DNA from: Xylophilus ampelinus | GTDB taxonomy: Bacteria > Pseudomonadota > Gammaproteobacteria > Burkholderiales > Burkholderiaceae_C | Length of the DNA stretch: 64,000 nucleotides | Reading direction: 5' to 3' | Assembly: GCF_901875635.1 (NCBI RefSeq) | Contig: NZ_CABFMN010000084.1 | Span: 62,001 to 126,000 of the forward strand | In this document: positions 1 to 10,011 of the stretch, in pieces | Numbering within the stretch: position 1 is the first letter of the stretch | How the letters are laid out: every line of letters starts with the position of its first letter | The notes under the pieces: model-generated | What the model was told of the DNA's origin: nothing | The model's database searches: none | What the model saw: the letters and a program-made list of their open reading frames with translations, nothing else | Made by a program: the position numbers and the translations under genes

Positions 1-1
1 C

Positions 2-964
2 GATGCGATGAGCTACTGGCAGTTCTTCCCGACGGCGGAAGACGGCTGGGGCCAGGTGCCGGTGTGGGGCTTCGGCCGCGTCGTGCAGTCGCTGCACCCG
101 GGCGTGGCGGTGGGCGAGCGGCTCTACGGCTACTTCCCGATGGCCTCGCAGCTGGTGCTCACGCCGGACCGCCTCTCGCCGGAGCGCTTCACCGACGCGG
201 CCGCGCACCGGGCCGAACTCCCGGCCGTCTACAACGTCTACTTCCGCTGCAACCGCGATCCGCTCTACACCGCCGACACCGAGGACGTGCAGGCCCTGCT
301 GCGGCCGCTGTTCATCACCTCCTGGCTGATCGACGACTTCCTGGGCGACAACGACTTCTTCGGCGCTGGGGCCGACGGCGCGCCGATGGTGATCCTCTCG
401 AGTGCCTCGAGCAAGACCGCCTACGGCACCGCCTTCCAGCTCGCGCAGCGGCCGGGCGTGCGGGTGGTGGGCCTCACCTCCGCCGCCAACCGCGCCTTCT
501 GCGAAGGCCTGGGCTGCTACACGCAGGTGTTGGGCTATGACGAGCTCGACCGGCTGGACGCCGCCACGCCCTGCGTGTACGTGGACTTCGCAGGCAACGG
601 CGAGTTGCGCCGCGCCATCCACGAGCGTTTCGCACAGCTGCGCTACAGCATGGTCATCGGCAACACGCACGTCGACCAGCGCGCGCCCGAGGGCAGCGCC
701 AAGGCTTTGCCCGGCCCGCGGGCGACCTTCTTCTTCGCGCCGGCCCAGATCAAGAAGCGCACCGGCGAATGGGGCGCCGACACCTTCGGCCAGAAGCTGG
801 CGCAGGCCTGGTTCGCCTTCACCGCGCGCGCGACGCAGGTCGACGCGCCCTGGCTGCGCGTGCAGCAGCACCGCGGCCCCGAAGCCGTGGCTCAGGCCTG
901 GCAGGCCGTGCTCGCCGGCCGCGGCGATCCGCGCGACGGCCACATCCTCTCGCTGGCCGCCTGA
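2..964 (+). CDS. DUF2855 family protein (5' end outside window)
   Basis: The reading frame is already open at the window edge and reads D-A before the first ATG at position 8. The family usually continues upstream of its YWQFFP motif, so the true start probably lies outside the window and about 40 residues are missing. The visible 320 residues show a medium-chain-reductase-like layout: a glycine-rich segment (VWGFGRVV), then a nucleotide-binding-like stretch (VILSSASSKTAYG, about residue 130). Such proteins are annotated only as DUF2855, with no established reaction. The stop lies 31 bp before srkA on the same strand, so co-transcription is likely. The family call comes from recalled sequence resemblance. 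Confidence 0.75.
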   Translation, partial: DAMSYWQFFPTAEDGWGQVPVWGFGRVVQSLHPGVAVGERLYGYFPMASQLVLTPDRLSPERFTDAAAHRAELPAVYNVYFRCNRDPLYTADTEDVQALLRPLFITSWLIDDFLGDNDFFGAGADGAPMVILSSASSKTAYGTAFQLAQRPGVRVVGLTSAANRAFCEGLGCYTQVLGYDELDRLDAATPCVYVDFAGNGELRRAIHERFAQLRYSMVIGNTHVDQRAPEGSAKALPGPRATFFFAPAQIKKRTGEWGADTFGQKLAQAWFAFTARATQVDAPWLRVQQHRGPEAVAQAWQAVLAGRGDPRDGHILSLAA

Positions 965-995
965 ACCCGCAGAGCGCGAGGCGGACAATGGCGCG

Positions 996-2027
996 ATGCC
1001 CGACACCGCGCCCGCCACGCCCCACCCCTACGAATCGCTCACACCCGACGCGGTGCTCGACGCCCTGGCCGGCGTCGGCCTGTACGGCGACGGCCGACTG
1101 GTCCCGCTGAGCTCCTACGAGAACCGCGTCTACCAAGTCGGCATCGAGGACGAGAAGCCGGTGGTGGTCAAGTTCTACCGGCCCGGGCGCTGGAGCGACG
1201 CGCAGATCCAGGAAGAGCACGACTTCGCGCTCGAACTGGCCGCGGCGGAGGTGCCGATGGTGGCGCCTCGCGTCATCGACGGCCGCACGCTGCACCACCA
1301 CGCCGGCTTCGCCTTCAGCGTCAGTCCTTCGCGCGGTGGCCGTGCGCCGGAGCTCGACGACTTCGAGGTGCTGGAATGGATCGGCCGCTTCCTCGCGCGC
1401 ATCCACACCGTGGGCGCCAAGCGCCCCTTCGTGCACCGGCCGGCGCTCGACCTGAAGAACTTCGGCATCGATTCGCGCGACTGGCTGCTGGGCCACGAGA
1501 TGGTGCCGCTGGACGTGCAGAAGGACTGGGAGCGCGCCTGCAACGAAGCTCTCGATTTGATAGCTGCCACCGCCCTGTCCACGGGCGCTGGGGGCCGATT
1601 CGATTCGGAACTTCGGAGCCTGCGCCTGCACGGCGACTGCCACCCCGGCAACATCCTGTGGACGCCCACCGACCGTGAGGGCGGCGGCCCGCACTTCGTC
1701 GACCTCGACGATGCGCGCACCGGCTTCGCGGTGCAGGACCTGTGGATGCTGCTGTCGGGCGACCGCGCTCAACGCACCGGCCAGTTGAGCGGCCTGCTCG
1801 ACGGCTACGAGCAGTTCCGCGACTTCGACCGCCGCGAGCTCGCGCTCATCGAGCCGCTGCGCACCCTGCGCCTGCTGCACTACTCGGCCTGGCTGGCGCG
1901 GCGCTGGCAGGACCCGATCTTCCCGATCACCTTCCCCTGGTTCGGCAGCAGCGACTACTGGAAGGGCCAGATCCAGATGCTGCAGGACCAGTGCGAGGCG
2001 ATCGCGGACGAGCCGATCTACGCCTGA
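996..2027 (+). CDS. srkA: Stress response Ser/Thr protein kinase SrkA (YihE/RdoA)
   Basis: Cytosolic kinase of the aminoglycoside-phosphotransferase-like fold. In E. coli this family counteracts stress-triggered death and supports Dsb and Cpx functions. The catalytic HGDCHPGN motif lies at residues 212-219, with catalytic Asp214 and Asn219, and the metal-binding VDLDDA Asp is residue 236. The C-terminal DYW region is intact. The 343-residue product is slightly longer than E. coli SrkA (about 328). The ATG at 996 starts the conserved part; the frame is open further upstream but that part has no family resemblance. Residues 185-205 are encoded by a dispersed genomic repeat that inserts in frame just before the catalytic loop. 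Confidence 0.93.
   Translation: MPDTAPATPHPYESLTPDAVLDALAGVGLYGDGRLVPLSSYENRVYQVGIEDEKPVVVKFYRPGRWSDAQIQEEHDFALELAAAEVPMVAPRVIDGRTLHHHAGFAFSVSPSRGGRAPELDDFEVLEWIGRFLARIHTVGAKRPFVHRPALDLKNFGIDSRDWLLGHEMVPLDVQKDWERACNEALDLIAATALSTGAGGRFDSELRSLRLHGDCHPGNILWTPTDREGGGPHFVDLDDARTGFAVQDLWMLLSGDRAQRTGQLSGLLDGYEQFRDFDRRELALIEPLRTLRLLHYSAWLARRWQDPIFPITFPWFGSSDYWKGQIQMLQDQCEAIADEPIYA
1548..1610 (+). repeat. Dispersed ~65-bp repeat (GATAGCTGC/GGGCGCTG family), copy 1, inside srkA
   Basis: Within the srkA coding sequence, the segment contains GATTTGATAGCTGCC, then ACGGGCGCTGGGGGC and a C/T-rich tail. It aligns over its whole length with copies at 10981-11045 (minus), 21942-22002 (plus) and 37314-37380 (minus). 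The shared core is GATAGCTGC, about 14 variable bases, then GGGCGCTGcag. It is read in frame and adds about 21 residues absent from E. coli SrkA. Confidence 0.75.
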
Positions 2028-2033
2028 AACGGA

Positions 2034-2055
2034 ACGGGCGCCACGAGGCGCCCGT
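2034..2055. terminator. Bidirectional terminator-like hairpin between srkA and tautomerase gene
   Basis: A perfect 9-bp stem, ACGGGCGCC and GGCGCCCGT, closes a 4-base ACGA loop 6 bp after the srkA stop. It faces the convergent tautomerase gene, which ends at 2077. There is no U-tract on either side, so termination strength is uncertain. Placement between converging genes supports the role. Confidence 0.6.
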
Positions 2056-2076
2056 CGCATCACGCCGGGCAGCGCG

Positions 2077-2289
2077 TCAGCTGCCTGCGGGTGGCGGCGC
2101 CGCCGCCTTGTCGCTCCACAACACGCCGCCGGTCGCCCAGTTGTGGCGCGGCACGTCGAAGAAAAGCACGTCCACTGCGCCGGGCGAGCTGCCCAGCGTG
2201 CGGACGGTGGCCTCGGTCAGCGCTTCGGCCAGGGCGCGCTTCTGCTCGGGCGTGCGGCCTTCCAGCAGTTCGACTCGGATGGTGGGCAT
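2077..2289 (-). CDS. 4-oxalocrotonate tautomerase family protein
   Basis: A 70-residue protein beginning M-P-T-I-R-V. After Met removal the N-terminal proline would be the catalytic base of the tautomerase superfamily. The internal ELLEGRTPEQKRALAEALTEA helix and the VLFFDVPRHNWATGG segment fit the 4-OT/DmpI subgroup, normally 60-75 residues and working as a hexamer. The natural substrate cannot be read from context. It lies 17 bp downstream of htpG on the same strand and is probably read through from it. The C-terminal A/P-rich tail looks disordered. Confidence 0.88.
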   Translation of the reverse strand: MPTIRVELLEGRTPEQKRALAEALTEATVRTLGSSPGAVDVLFFDVPRHNWATGGVLWSDKAAAPPPAGS

Positions 2290-2306
2290 GTGGATTCCTT
2301 TCGGCG

Positions 2307-4292
<1,986 letters not shown>

Positions 4293-4523
4293 CGTTCTGA
4301 ACAGGAAATGGGAGCCCACGTGCGGGGCGGACGTCCCCTCGCCGACGCGGCGCGAGACGGGGCGAAAAATTGTACGCAGCCGCCGTGCGTGCGCCGCCCG
4401 CCCGGTTCCGCAAATTTGCGGCATCCCTGCTAAGCCTTCCGTCTTAAGCAGAAAACAGGTCGACGCGCCGGGCAGATGCGGTCAATCTTCCGCGTTGCAA
4501 GACTGTTTTTTTCCGAGGGGTCA
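4293..4523. promoter_or_regulatory. Divergent region between htpG and the fimbria-like operon
   Basis: The 231-bp gap contains a TACAAT hexamer on the minus strand (4369-4374, read towards htpG) and a perfect 14-bp palindrome CCGCAAATTTGCGG at 4408-4421, a plausible operator between the two transcription units. On the plus side, an SD-like GAGGGG sits just before a GTG at 4524. No protein was assigned to the palindrome. Confidence 0.45.
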
Positions 4524-6737
4524 GTGCGGAGTGACGCATGCGCGGCATCAACGGCCGGACCGCGGTGGGGGCGCCTGGCGTCCTGGCTGTTTCTTCCACT
4601 GTTCGCGGCACCGGCCGCGGCCGACGAGGGCACGCCCTTGAGCGACGCCCGCATACGCTCCCTGAGCCGGCAGGCGGCCGAGGAGGCGCGCCTGCGGGCG
4701 CTCGTCGAGGCCGAGCCGCCCGCCTACCACGACCGGTTCATGGACCCCGCACAGGCCGAACCCGACTCGGCCCCGGCCGACGGAGAGCCGCCCGAGGGTG
4801 TGCGGTCCTGGCTGTTCGAAACCCGCGCCGGCGCGGGCAGCGCCACTGGCACAGGGCTCACGCGGCGCAGCGGCGCGGAATACGGCCTGCGCGGCGAATA
4901 CCGGCAGGAGACGCGCGACTGGGGCGATCTCCTGCTTCAGGTCGACGGCCGCACGCTGCACGGCGACCTGCAGGCCGGCTGGGGCGGCATCGGCGGACTG
5001 GGCTACGCGCGCGAACGCAGCAGCGCCCGCGCCACTCTGCGCAGCCTGGGCCTGCCCCTGTCGCTCACGGTGTTCGCCGACACCACGCTGGGCGACGGCT
5101 ACAGCGCGCTGACGGACGGACTCGCACGCCACGACCGGCTGTCGCTCGGCACGACCGTCGTGCGCGGCCTGTCCACACGGGTCTACGGCCCGGACTTCGA
5201 CCTGCGCGCCGGCACCGGCCAGCGCGGGCTGCTCACCGGCGGGCCCTTTGCAGGCTTCGAGCGCAGCGGCGGCCGGCTGAGTTGGCTGGGCGGCACGCAG
5301 CGCCTGCGCGATCAGTGGGTCGTGTCCGGCCAGCTCGACGAGGCGCGCGGCGTGCCCGCCTTCTACCTCGACCCGCTGAGCGGCCTGGGCGCGGGCGCCA
5401 AGGACGTCTCCAGCTGGGCGCTGTCGGTGGGCCGCGGACCGCCATCGCCGGCCGGGGATGCGCTGCGCTGGCGCGCGACCGCCATCGGCAGCCGCGTGCG
5501 CTCGGACACCCCCGGTGTCGCGACCGGCAGCGCCAGTGGCCTGTTTCTGGAGGCCAGCCTGCGACTGGGCAGCTTCCGGCACGAAGCGGGCGCCTACGCG
5601 GCGGCGCCCAATCTGCACTTCGGCGACCTGCCGCTGCCGATCGGCACCCGCGGCGCGTACTGGCGCATGGACCGCGCCGACAGCCGGCTGAGCTGGGGCG
5701 TCGGTGTGGACCTGGAACACGCGGTGCCGGGCAGCACCTTCACCGCCGTCGGCTACGACCGGTCCGGCGCGAGCGGCTACCTGCAGTGGACGCTTGACCG
5801 CCACACCTCCCTGGGCGGCAGCTTCAACGTGTACGACACCCGCTTCGCCGGCGACGGCGAGCTCACGCAGGGGCCGAGCCGCTCGCGCAGCCTCTATGCC
5901 AACGCCTACTACCAGACCCGTCTGTTCGGCCTGCCGCGCAGCCGGCTGAGCCTGACGCTGCACCGCAACGAACTTGTTGTGCTCGACGGCACGGCCGCCA
6001 CGGGCGAAGAGCTGCAATGGGAACAGGAATGGCTCGGCAGCCGCCAGGAAACCCAGCGCACCGAATTCGTCACCACGCTTGGCTACGCGCGCGACCGCAG
6101 CGGCGGCACGACGCGCCGCTACCCGACCGCAGGCCTGCAATTGCGCTATTGGCCGCAGCCCACGCTGAGCCTGGTGGGCAGCCTGCGCTACACCTCCCAG
6201 AGCGGCGACCTGTGGGCCAGCCGGGGACTGTCGGGCTACGTGTCGGCCGAGAAGGAGCTGGGCGGCGGCTGGCGCCTCGGGCTGGCCGCCAGCCTGAACC
6301 AGACGCGTGCGGCCGCGGTGCCCGCCTCGTCCTTCGGACCGCAGGTGTACCGCGGCAGCGACAAGAGCATCCACGTCTTCCTGCGCTGGGAGGGCAGCAG
6401 CGGCGCGCCCTATGCGCCGCTGGGCGTGCGGGCGGGCGCCGGCAGCGGCCGCATCGAGGGCCGCGTGTTCCTCGATGCCAACCGCGACGGCCTCGCGCAG
6501 GCCGGGGAAGGCGGTGCAGCCGGCGTCGAGGTCGTGCTCGACGGGCGCCACCGCACGACCACCGACCGCGAGGGCCGCTTCGAATTCCCGCTGGTGACGA
6601 CCGGACGCCACCAGCTGAGCCTCACGTCCGAGAGCGTGCCGCTGCCCTGGGGCGGTGCCGACTCGGGCACGAGCGTCGATGTGCCGCTGCGGGGCAGCGC
6701 GTACGCCTCGATCCCCGTGATCAGGGTGGCGCCATGA
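4524..6737 (+). CDS. Predicted outer-membrane beta-barrel, usher-like protein with C-terminal SdrD B-like domain
   Basis: First gene of a six-gene operon of exported proteins. The GTG at 4524 has GAGGGG upstream and gives a signal peptide ending at FAAPAAAD; an in-frame ATG at 4476 would add 16 residues. Residues ~90-650 are rich in alternating polar/hydrophobic, aromatic and glycine residues (e.g. YARERSSARATLRSLGL, SYLQWTLDRHTSLGGSFN-like strands) as in outer-membrane barrels. Residues ~655-737 form an Ig-like domain, GRVFLDANRDGLAQAGEGG, with the DxNxDG calcium-type loop of SdrD B repeats. At ~737 residues it is near FimD-usher size, but I see no classical usher signatures. Role as the secretion pore for neighbouring fibre-like proteins is inferred from context. 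Confidence 0.6.
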   Translation: MRSDACAASTAGPRWGRLASWLFLPLFAAPAAADEGTPLSDARIRSLSRQAAEEARLRALVEAEPPAYHDRFMDPAQAEPDSAPADGEPPEGVRSWLFETRAGAGSATGTGLTRRSGAEYGLRGEYRQETRDWGDLLLQVDGRTLHGDLQAGWGGIGGLGYARERSSARATLRSLGLPLSLTVFADTTLGDGYSALTDGLARHDRLSLGTTVVRGLSTRVYGPDFDLRAGTGQRGLLTGGPFAGFERSGGRLSWLGGTQRLRDQWVVSGQLDEARGVPAFYLDPLSGLGAGAKDVSSWALSVGRGPPSPAGDALRWRATAIGSRVRSDTPGVATGSASGLFLEASLRLGSFRHEAGAYAAAPNLHFGDLPLPIGTRGAYWRMDRADSRLSWGVGVDLEHAVPGSTFTAVGYDRSGASGYLQWTLDRHTSLGGSFNVYDTRFAGDGELTQGPSRSRSLYANAYYQTRLFGLPRSRLSLTLHRNELVVLDGTAATGEELQWEQEWLGSRQETQRTEFVTTLGYARDRSGGTTRRYPTAGLQLRYWPQPTLSLVGSLRYTSQSGDLWASRGLSGYVSAEKELGGGWRLGLAASLNQTRAAAVPASSFGPQVYRGSDKSIHVFLRWEGSSGAPYAPLGVRAGAGSGRIEGRVFLDANRDGLAQAGEGGAAGVEVVLDGRHRTTTDREGRFEFPLVTTGRHQLSLTSESVPLPWGGADSGTSVDVPLRGSAYASIPVIRVAP

Positions 6738-6826
6738 ACCGCATCACACGCCGAGCCGGTGCCTGCACCGCGCCACCGGTCCGCCACGAACCGGCCCTTC
6801 ACCCGCCTGGACCCGAAAGACCCACC

Positions 6827-7447
6827 ATGAACGCACCTCTCCTACGCCCTTGCGCGCTCGCCGCGGGCTGCGGCCTGCTCCTGGCCGCCGCCAGCGCACC
6901 GGCCCGCGCCGAAGCCACCTACGGCTACAACGACGCCGGCACCGGTACGGTCACCGCGACCGCCCGCGTCAACCTGTCGGTGCGCGTGCCCAAGCTCATC
7001 CTGCTGCGGGTGGGCAGCACCAACACGACGGTCGACACCTTGACGTGGACCGCCACTGCCAACATTCCGCCGGTGCCCACGGCGGCTGCCAACGGCAGCA
7101 GCACCGCCGTCAACTGGGACGGCACCGCGCCGAGCTTCGCCTTCGGTACCCAGCCGGGTGCGCTGTCGGTCTACGCCTGGACCAACGCCGGCACCGCCAC
7201 CATCAACTGCGCGCTGAGCGCCTGGCTGCCCGGCACCGGCCCCGGACCGACAGGCGCCGACTTCGCCGTGACGGCGACCGGCACGCTGCCGCATCCGGGC
7301 GCCAACCTCGGCGCCTGCACATCCACCGCCTTTCCCTCCAACGTCGTGGCGAGCGGCACCTGGGCCTATACCCTGACCGGCACGCCGACCGGATGGGCCG
7401 CCGGCAACCACACCGCCACGCTGACCTACACCGCCACCGGCATCTGA
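6827..7447 (+). CDS. Secreted fibre-subunit-like protein 1 (CsuA/B-like)
   Basis: A 206-residue protein with a clear signal peptide ending at APARA. The ATG at 6827 gives this peptide directly; an in-frame ATG at 6734 overlaps the previous stop but would place 31 Pro/Arg-rich residues before it. The mature chain is Thr/Ala/Gly-rich and beta-predicted. It carries LRVGSTNTTVDTLTW (residues 60-74) and ends HTATLTYTATGI, an alternating hydrophobic strand typical of pilins completed by a donor strand. Two cysteines may pair. Paralogues are encoded at 7451 and 9390. A fimbrial-subunit role is inferred. Confidence 0.6.
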   Translation: MNAPLLRPCALAAGCGLLLAAASAPARAEATYGYNDAGTGTVTATARVNLSVRVPKLILLRVGSTNTTVDTLTWTATANIPPVPTAAANGSSTAVNWDGTAPSFAFGTQPGALSVYAWTNAGTATINCALSAWLPGTGPGPTGADFAVTATGTLPHPGANLGACTSTAFPSNVVASGTWAYTLTGTPTGWAAGNHTATLTYTATGI

Positions 7448-7450
7448 GCC

Positions 7451-8062
7451 GTGCACCACCGCAGCGGCTCGCACGAGCGGCGTGCCCTCGTCCCCGGCGC
7501 GTTCGCGCTGGCGCTCCTGCTGGCGCCGGCCGGCGCGGCGCAGGCGGTCATCACCACCACCCTGCTGACCCTGTCGGGCAACCGGCTGACGCTGCGCGTG
7601 GGCTCGACCGGCGGCACCATCGACAACGTCGGCTTCACGGTCAGCGGCGCCAACCTTCAGCCCAGCCCCGCACCGGTGACGCGGCCCGACACCGTGACCG
7701 TGCTGCTGACTGCCGACAAGGCGCTGCTGGCCCTGGCCGTCAACACCGTGCGCCTGACGGCGACGGCCGCACCGGGCCTGGGCTGCACCACACCGACCAG
7801 CTGCGGCAGCACCAGCATCCCGTTCTCGACCATCAGCTGGGTGTCGACCAACCCCGACGCGACGGGACAGGACATCCAGAGCGGCAGCTTCAACGCCTCC
7901 GGCAGCCCGCAGCAACTGGCGCAGTTCCCGCTGCCCTTGCTCTCGCTGCTGTCGGCCCGCACCGAGATGAACAACGCGCTGCGCTTCCGCTATGCCAACA
8001 GCACGCTCTATCCCTCCGGCACCTACACCGGCCGGGTGACTTTCACCGCGACCATGTTCTGA
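7451..8062 (+). CDS. Secreted fibre-subunit-like protein 2
   Basis: A 203-residue exported protein starting with GTG three bases after the previous stop. The signal peptide is residues 1-32 (cleavage near AAQA). It shares the N-terminal signature LRVGSTGGTIDNVGFTV (residues 48-64) and the C-terminal strand GTYTGRVTFTATMF with the proteins at 6827 and 9390, so the three are paralogues. It has one likely disulphide (CTTPTSC). No enzyme motifs are present. A pilin-like or minor-subunit role is inferred only from this pattern and its place in the operon. Confidence 0.6.
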   Translation: MHHRSGSHERRALVPGAFALALLLAPAGAAQAVITTTLLTLSGNRLTLRVGSTGGTIDNVGFTVSGANLQPSPAPVTRPDTVTVLLTADKALLALAVNTVRLTATAAPGLGCTTPTSCGSTSIPFSTISWVSTNPDATGQDIQSGSFNASGSPQQLAQFPLPLLSLLSARTEMNNALRFRYANSTLYPSGTYTGRVTFTATMF

Positions 8063-8065
8063 GCC

Positions 8066-8584
8066 ATGGCCCTGCCCTCGCCCTTCCGCCAACGCACGTG
8101 TGCGGGCGCACTCGCCGGGCTGCTGCTGGCTGCCGGCGGCGCAGCGCTGGCGCAGGTGCACCGGCTGGACGATTCGACCTCGCCACGCAGCCGGGTGCAG
8201 GCGCACCCGGACGAGGACGCCGACGCGGGCCTCGGCGCCGCCGCATCGCCCTTCATCACCGTGCGCTTCGACGGCATCGAATACCGCCTGGCCACCGCGC
8301 CCTTCGTGGGCCGCCGGGCACGCATCTTCTACGTGGTGCCGCTCTTCATCCCGGCGCTGCGATCGCCGGCGGGCATGCGGGTGGAGTGGCGCACGGGCGG
8401 GCTCTTCGCCCCGGGCATGGCCAGGCCGGGGGAGCGGCGGCTGGTCTGGAGCGGCACCGTCCCGGGCCCATGGATGAGCGAGCGCTTCGACCTGCGGGTG
8501 CAGTTCGACCGCCGCGAACTGCGGCCCGTGCCCGGCGGTGCCCTGGACTACGAGGCCTACTTCGAGATGGAGGTGTTGCCATGA
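8066..8584 (+). CDS. Exported protein of unknown function in fimbria-like operon
   Basis: A 172-residue protein starting 3 bp after the previous stop and ending in a TGA that overlaps the next ATG, so it is translationally coupled. A signal peptide precedes AQVHRLDD. After an acidic linker the chain has a beta-rich domain (FITVRFDGIEYRLATAPFVG, RRLVWSGTVPGPW). It lacks the LRxGST signature of its three neighbours. I recognise no family. Tip, adaptor or periplasmic assembly factor are possibilities, none shown by the sequence. Confidence 0.6.
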   Translation: MALPSPFRQRTCAGALAGLLLAAGGAALAQVHRLDDSTSPRSRVQAHPDEDADAGLGAAASPFITVRFDGIEYRLATAPFVGRRARIFYVVPLFIPALRSPAGMRVEWRTGGLFAPGMARPGERRLVWSGTVPGPWMSERFDLRVQFDRRELRPVPGGALDYEAYFEMEVLP

Positions 8585-9393
8585 GAGGCATGCGTGTCGC
8601 AGCACTGCTGCTGGCCGGCGCCATGTTCTCCGGTGCGGCTTCGGCCGCGCCCTTCGAGATGGCCGTGGCGCCCTCGCGCTTCGAGCTCTCGGGCAAGCGC
8701 GGCGGCCGGATCGGCCAGGCCCTGGAACTGCAGAACGTCGGCAACCAGGCGACCGAGGTCGCGGTCCGCACCATCGACTGGCGCTTCGGCGAGGACGGCA
8801 GCGTGAGCTACCACGACGCCCTCCTGCCCGGCAGCTGCCGTCCCTGGGTCCTGCTGGAGCGTCCGCGGGTGCGGCTGGCGCCGCGCGAGCGCCGCAGCTT
8901 TCGCTTCCAGGTCGACGTGCCGCCCGACGCGCCGCGCGGCGAATGCCGCTTCATGCTGGCGGTCGAGGGCGTGGAGCCGGCCTACCAGGCGGCGGTGCAG
9001 GGCAGCGGCCTGAGCCTGGCCCTGCCCGTCACCGGGCGCATCGCGGTGGCGGTGTACCTCGCCGTCGACGAGGCAGCGCCGCGGCTGTCCATGCTCGGTG
9101 TCGGCATGCGCGAAGGCGCGCAGGGTCGCACGCCGGTGGTGACGGTGCGCAACGACGGCAACGCGCACGGCCGGCTCGGCGGCAGCCTCGAAGGCGTCGA
9201 CGCCAACGGCCAGCGGCACGAATGGCTGCCGGAAAGCACGCCGGTGCTGCCGGGCCAGACGCGCGCGCTCACGCTCACCCCGCGTGCGGCCGAGGAAGGC
9301 GGCCCGACGGCGCGCCCCGCCTATCCCGTGCGGGCGCGCGGCACCTTCGACTGGGAGGACGGCAGCTTCGAGGTGGAGGCCGAGTTCCGATGA
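8581..9393 (+). CDS. PapD-like periplasmic chaperone-like protein
   Basis: A 270-residue protein with a signal peptide (cleavage near ASAAPF) and two Ig-like halves. The first (residues ~24-135) opens with a PapD-like pattern, MAVAPSRFELSGKRGG then ALELQNVGNQATEVAV, and carries two Cys (GSCRPW, GECRF). The second (~155-270) has VVTVRNDGNAHGRLGG and ends in EVEAEFR. The bilobed Ig architecture and genetic position fit a fimbrial chaperone that holds subunits before passage through the barrel protein. Overall similarity to classical FimC/PapD is weak, and DUF916-type proteins have similar architecture. ATGA overlaps couple it to both neighbours. Confidence 0.6.
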   Translation: MRGMRVAALLLAGAMFSGAASAAPFEMAVAPSRFELSGKRGGRIGQALELQNVGNQATEVAVRTIDWRFGEDGSVSYHDALLPGSCRPWVLLERPRVRLAPRERRSFRFQVDVPPDAPRGECRFMLAVEGVEPAYQAAVQGSGLSLALPVTGRIAVAVYLAVDEAAPRLSMLGVGMREGAQGRTPVVTVRNDGNAHGRLGGSLEGVDANGQRHEWLPESTPVLPGQTRALTLTPRAAEEGGPTARPAYPVRARGTFDWEDGSFEVEAEFR

Positions 9394-9995
9394 GGCGCCG
9401 GGCCTGGGCCCTGTGCCTGATGACTTCTGCTCTGGCCCTGCCCGCGCGGGCCGAGGAAACGACGGACGACACCAGCCCCTATGCCGCCACGGCGCGCCTG
9501 GACTTCACCGTCAGGATCGACAAGTTCATCTACCTGCGCATCGGTCCGACAGGTGCCACCGTGCCGACGGTGGGCTTCACGCTCACGCCTTCGATTCCTG
9601 CCGCGCCGACCATGCCCGCCAACGGCGCCGGCGTGGCCGTGCCCTGGAACGGCGGTGCGCCGGGCTGGGCCGTCGCGGCCAGCAATGCGGTGCTGCCGGT
9701 CGAGGTGCGCAGCAATGCCGGCACCGTCACCCTGCGCGCCAGCGTGGCGGCGCCGCTGAGCAGCGGGTCGGCCACCTTGCCGATGAACACGGTGACCATC
9801 AGTTCCGACAACGCCGGCCTGCCCGCGCCGCCGCTGCCGGCCAGCGGCTCGGGCACCGCGGTCAACGTGGCCGGCACCGCCTTCGGCAACCTGGTCACCC
9901 AGCAGAGTGCCAACTGGAGCTTCGCCTTCGCCGCCGCCAACCCGCCGGCCGGCCAGTACAGCGGCCAGATCGGCTTCACCGCCAGCGCGCCCTGA
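9390..9995 (+). CDS. Secreted fibre-subunit-like protein 3
   Basis: A 201-residue exported protein, last gene of the operon, starting at an ATGA overlap with the chaperone-like gene. The signal peptide ends at LPARA. It carries the family signature LRIGPTGATVPTVGFTL (residues 49-65) and the C-terminal strand GQYSGQIGFTASAP, closely matching the proteins at 6827 and 7451. It has no cysteine, unlike subunit 1. It may be the major or terminal subunit; gene order alone does not say which. Its stop is 17 bp from the convergent binding-protein gene. Confidence 0.6.
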   Translation: MRRRAWALCLMTSALALPARAEETTDDTSPYAATARLDFTVRIDKFIYLRIGPTGATVPTVGFTLTPSIPAAPTMPANGAGVAVPWNGGAPGWAVAASNAVLPVEVRSNAGTVTLRASVAAPLSSGSATLPMNTVTISSDNAGLPAPPLPASGSGTAVNVAGTAFGNLVTQQSANWSFAFAAANPPAGQYSGQIGFTASAP

Positions 9996-10011
9996 GTACC
10001 GGCCGCAGGGC

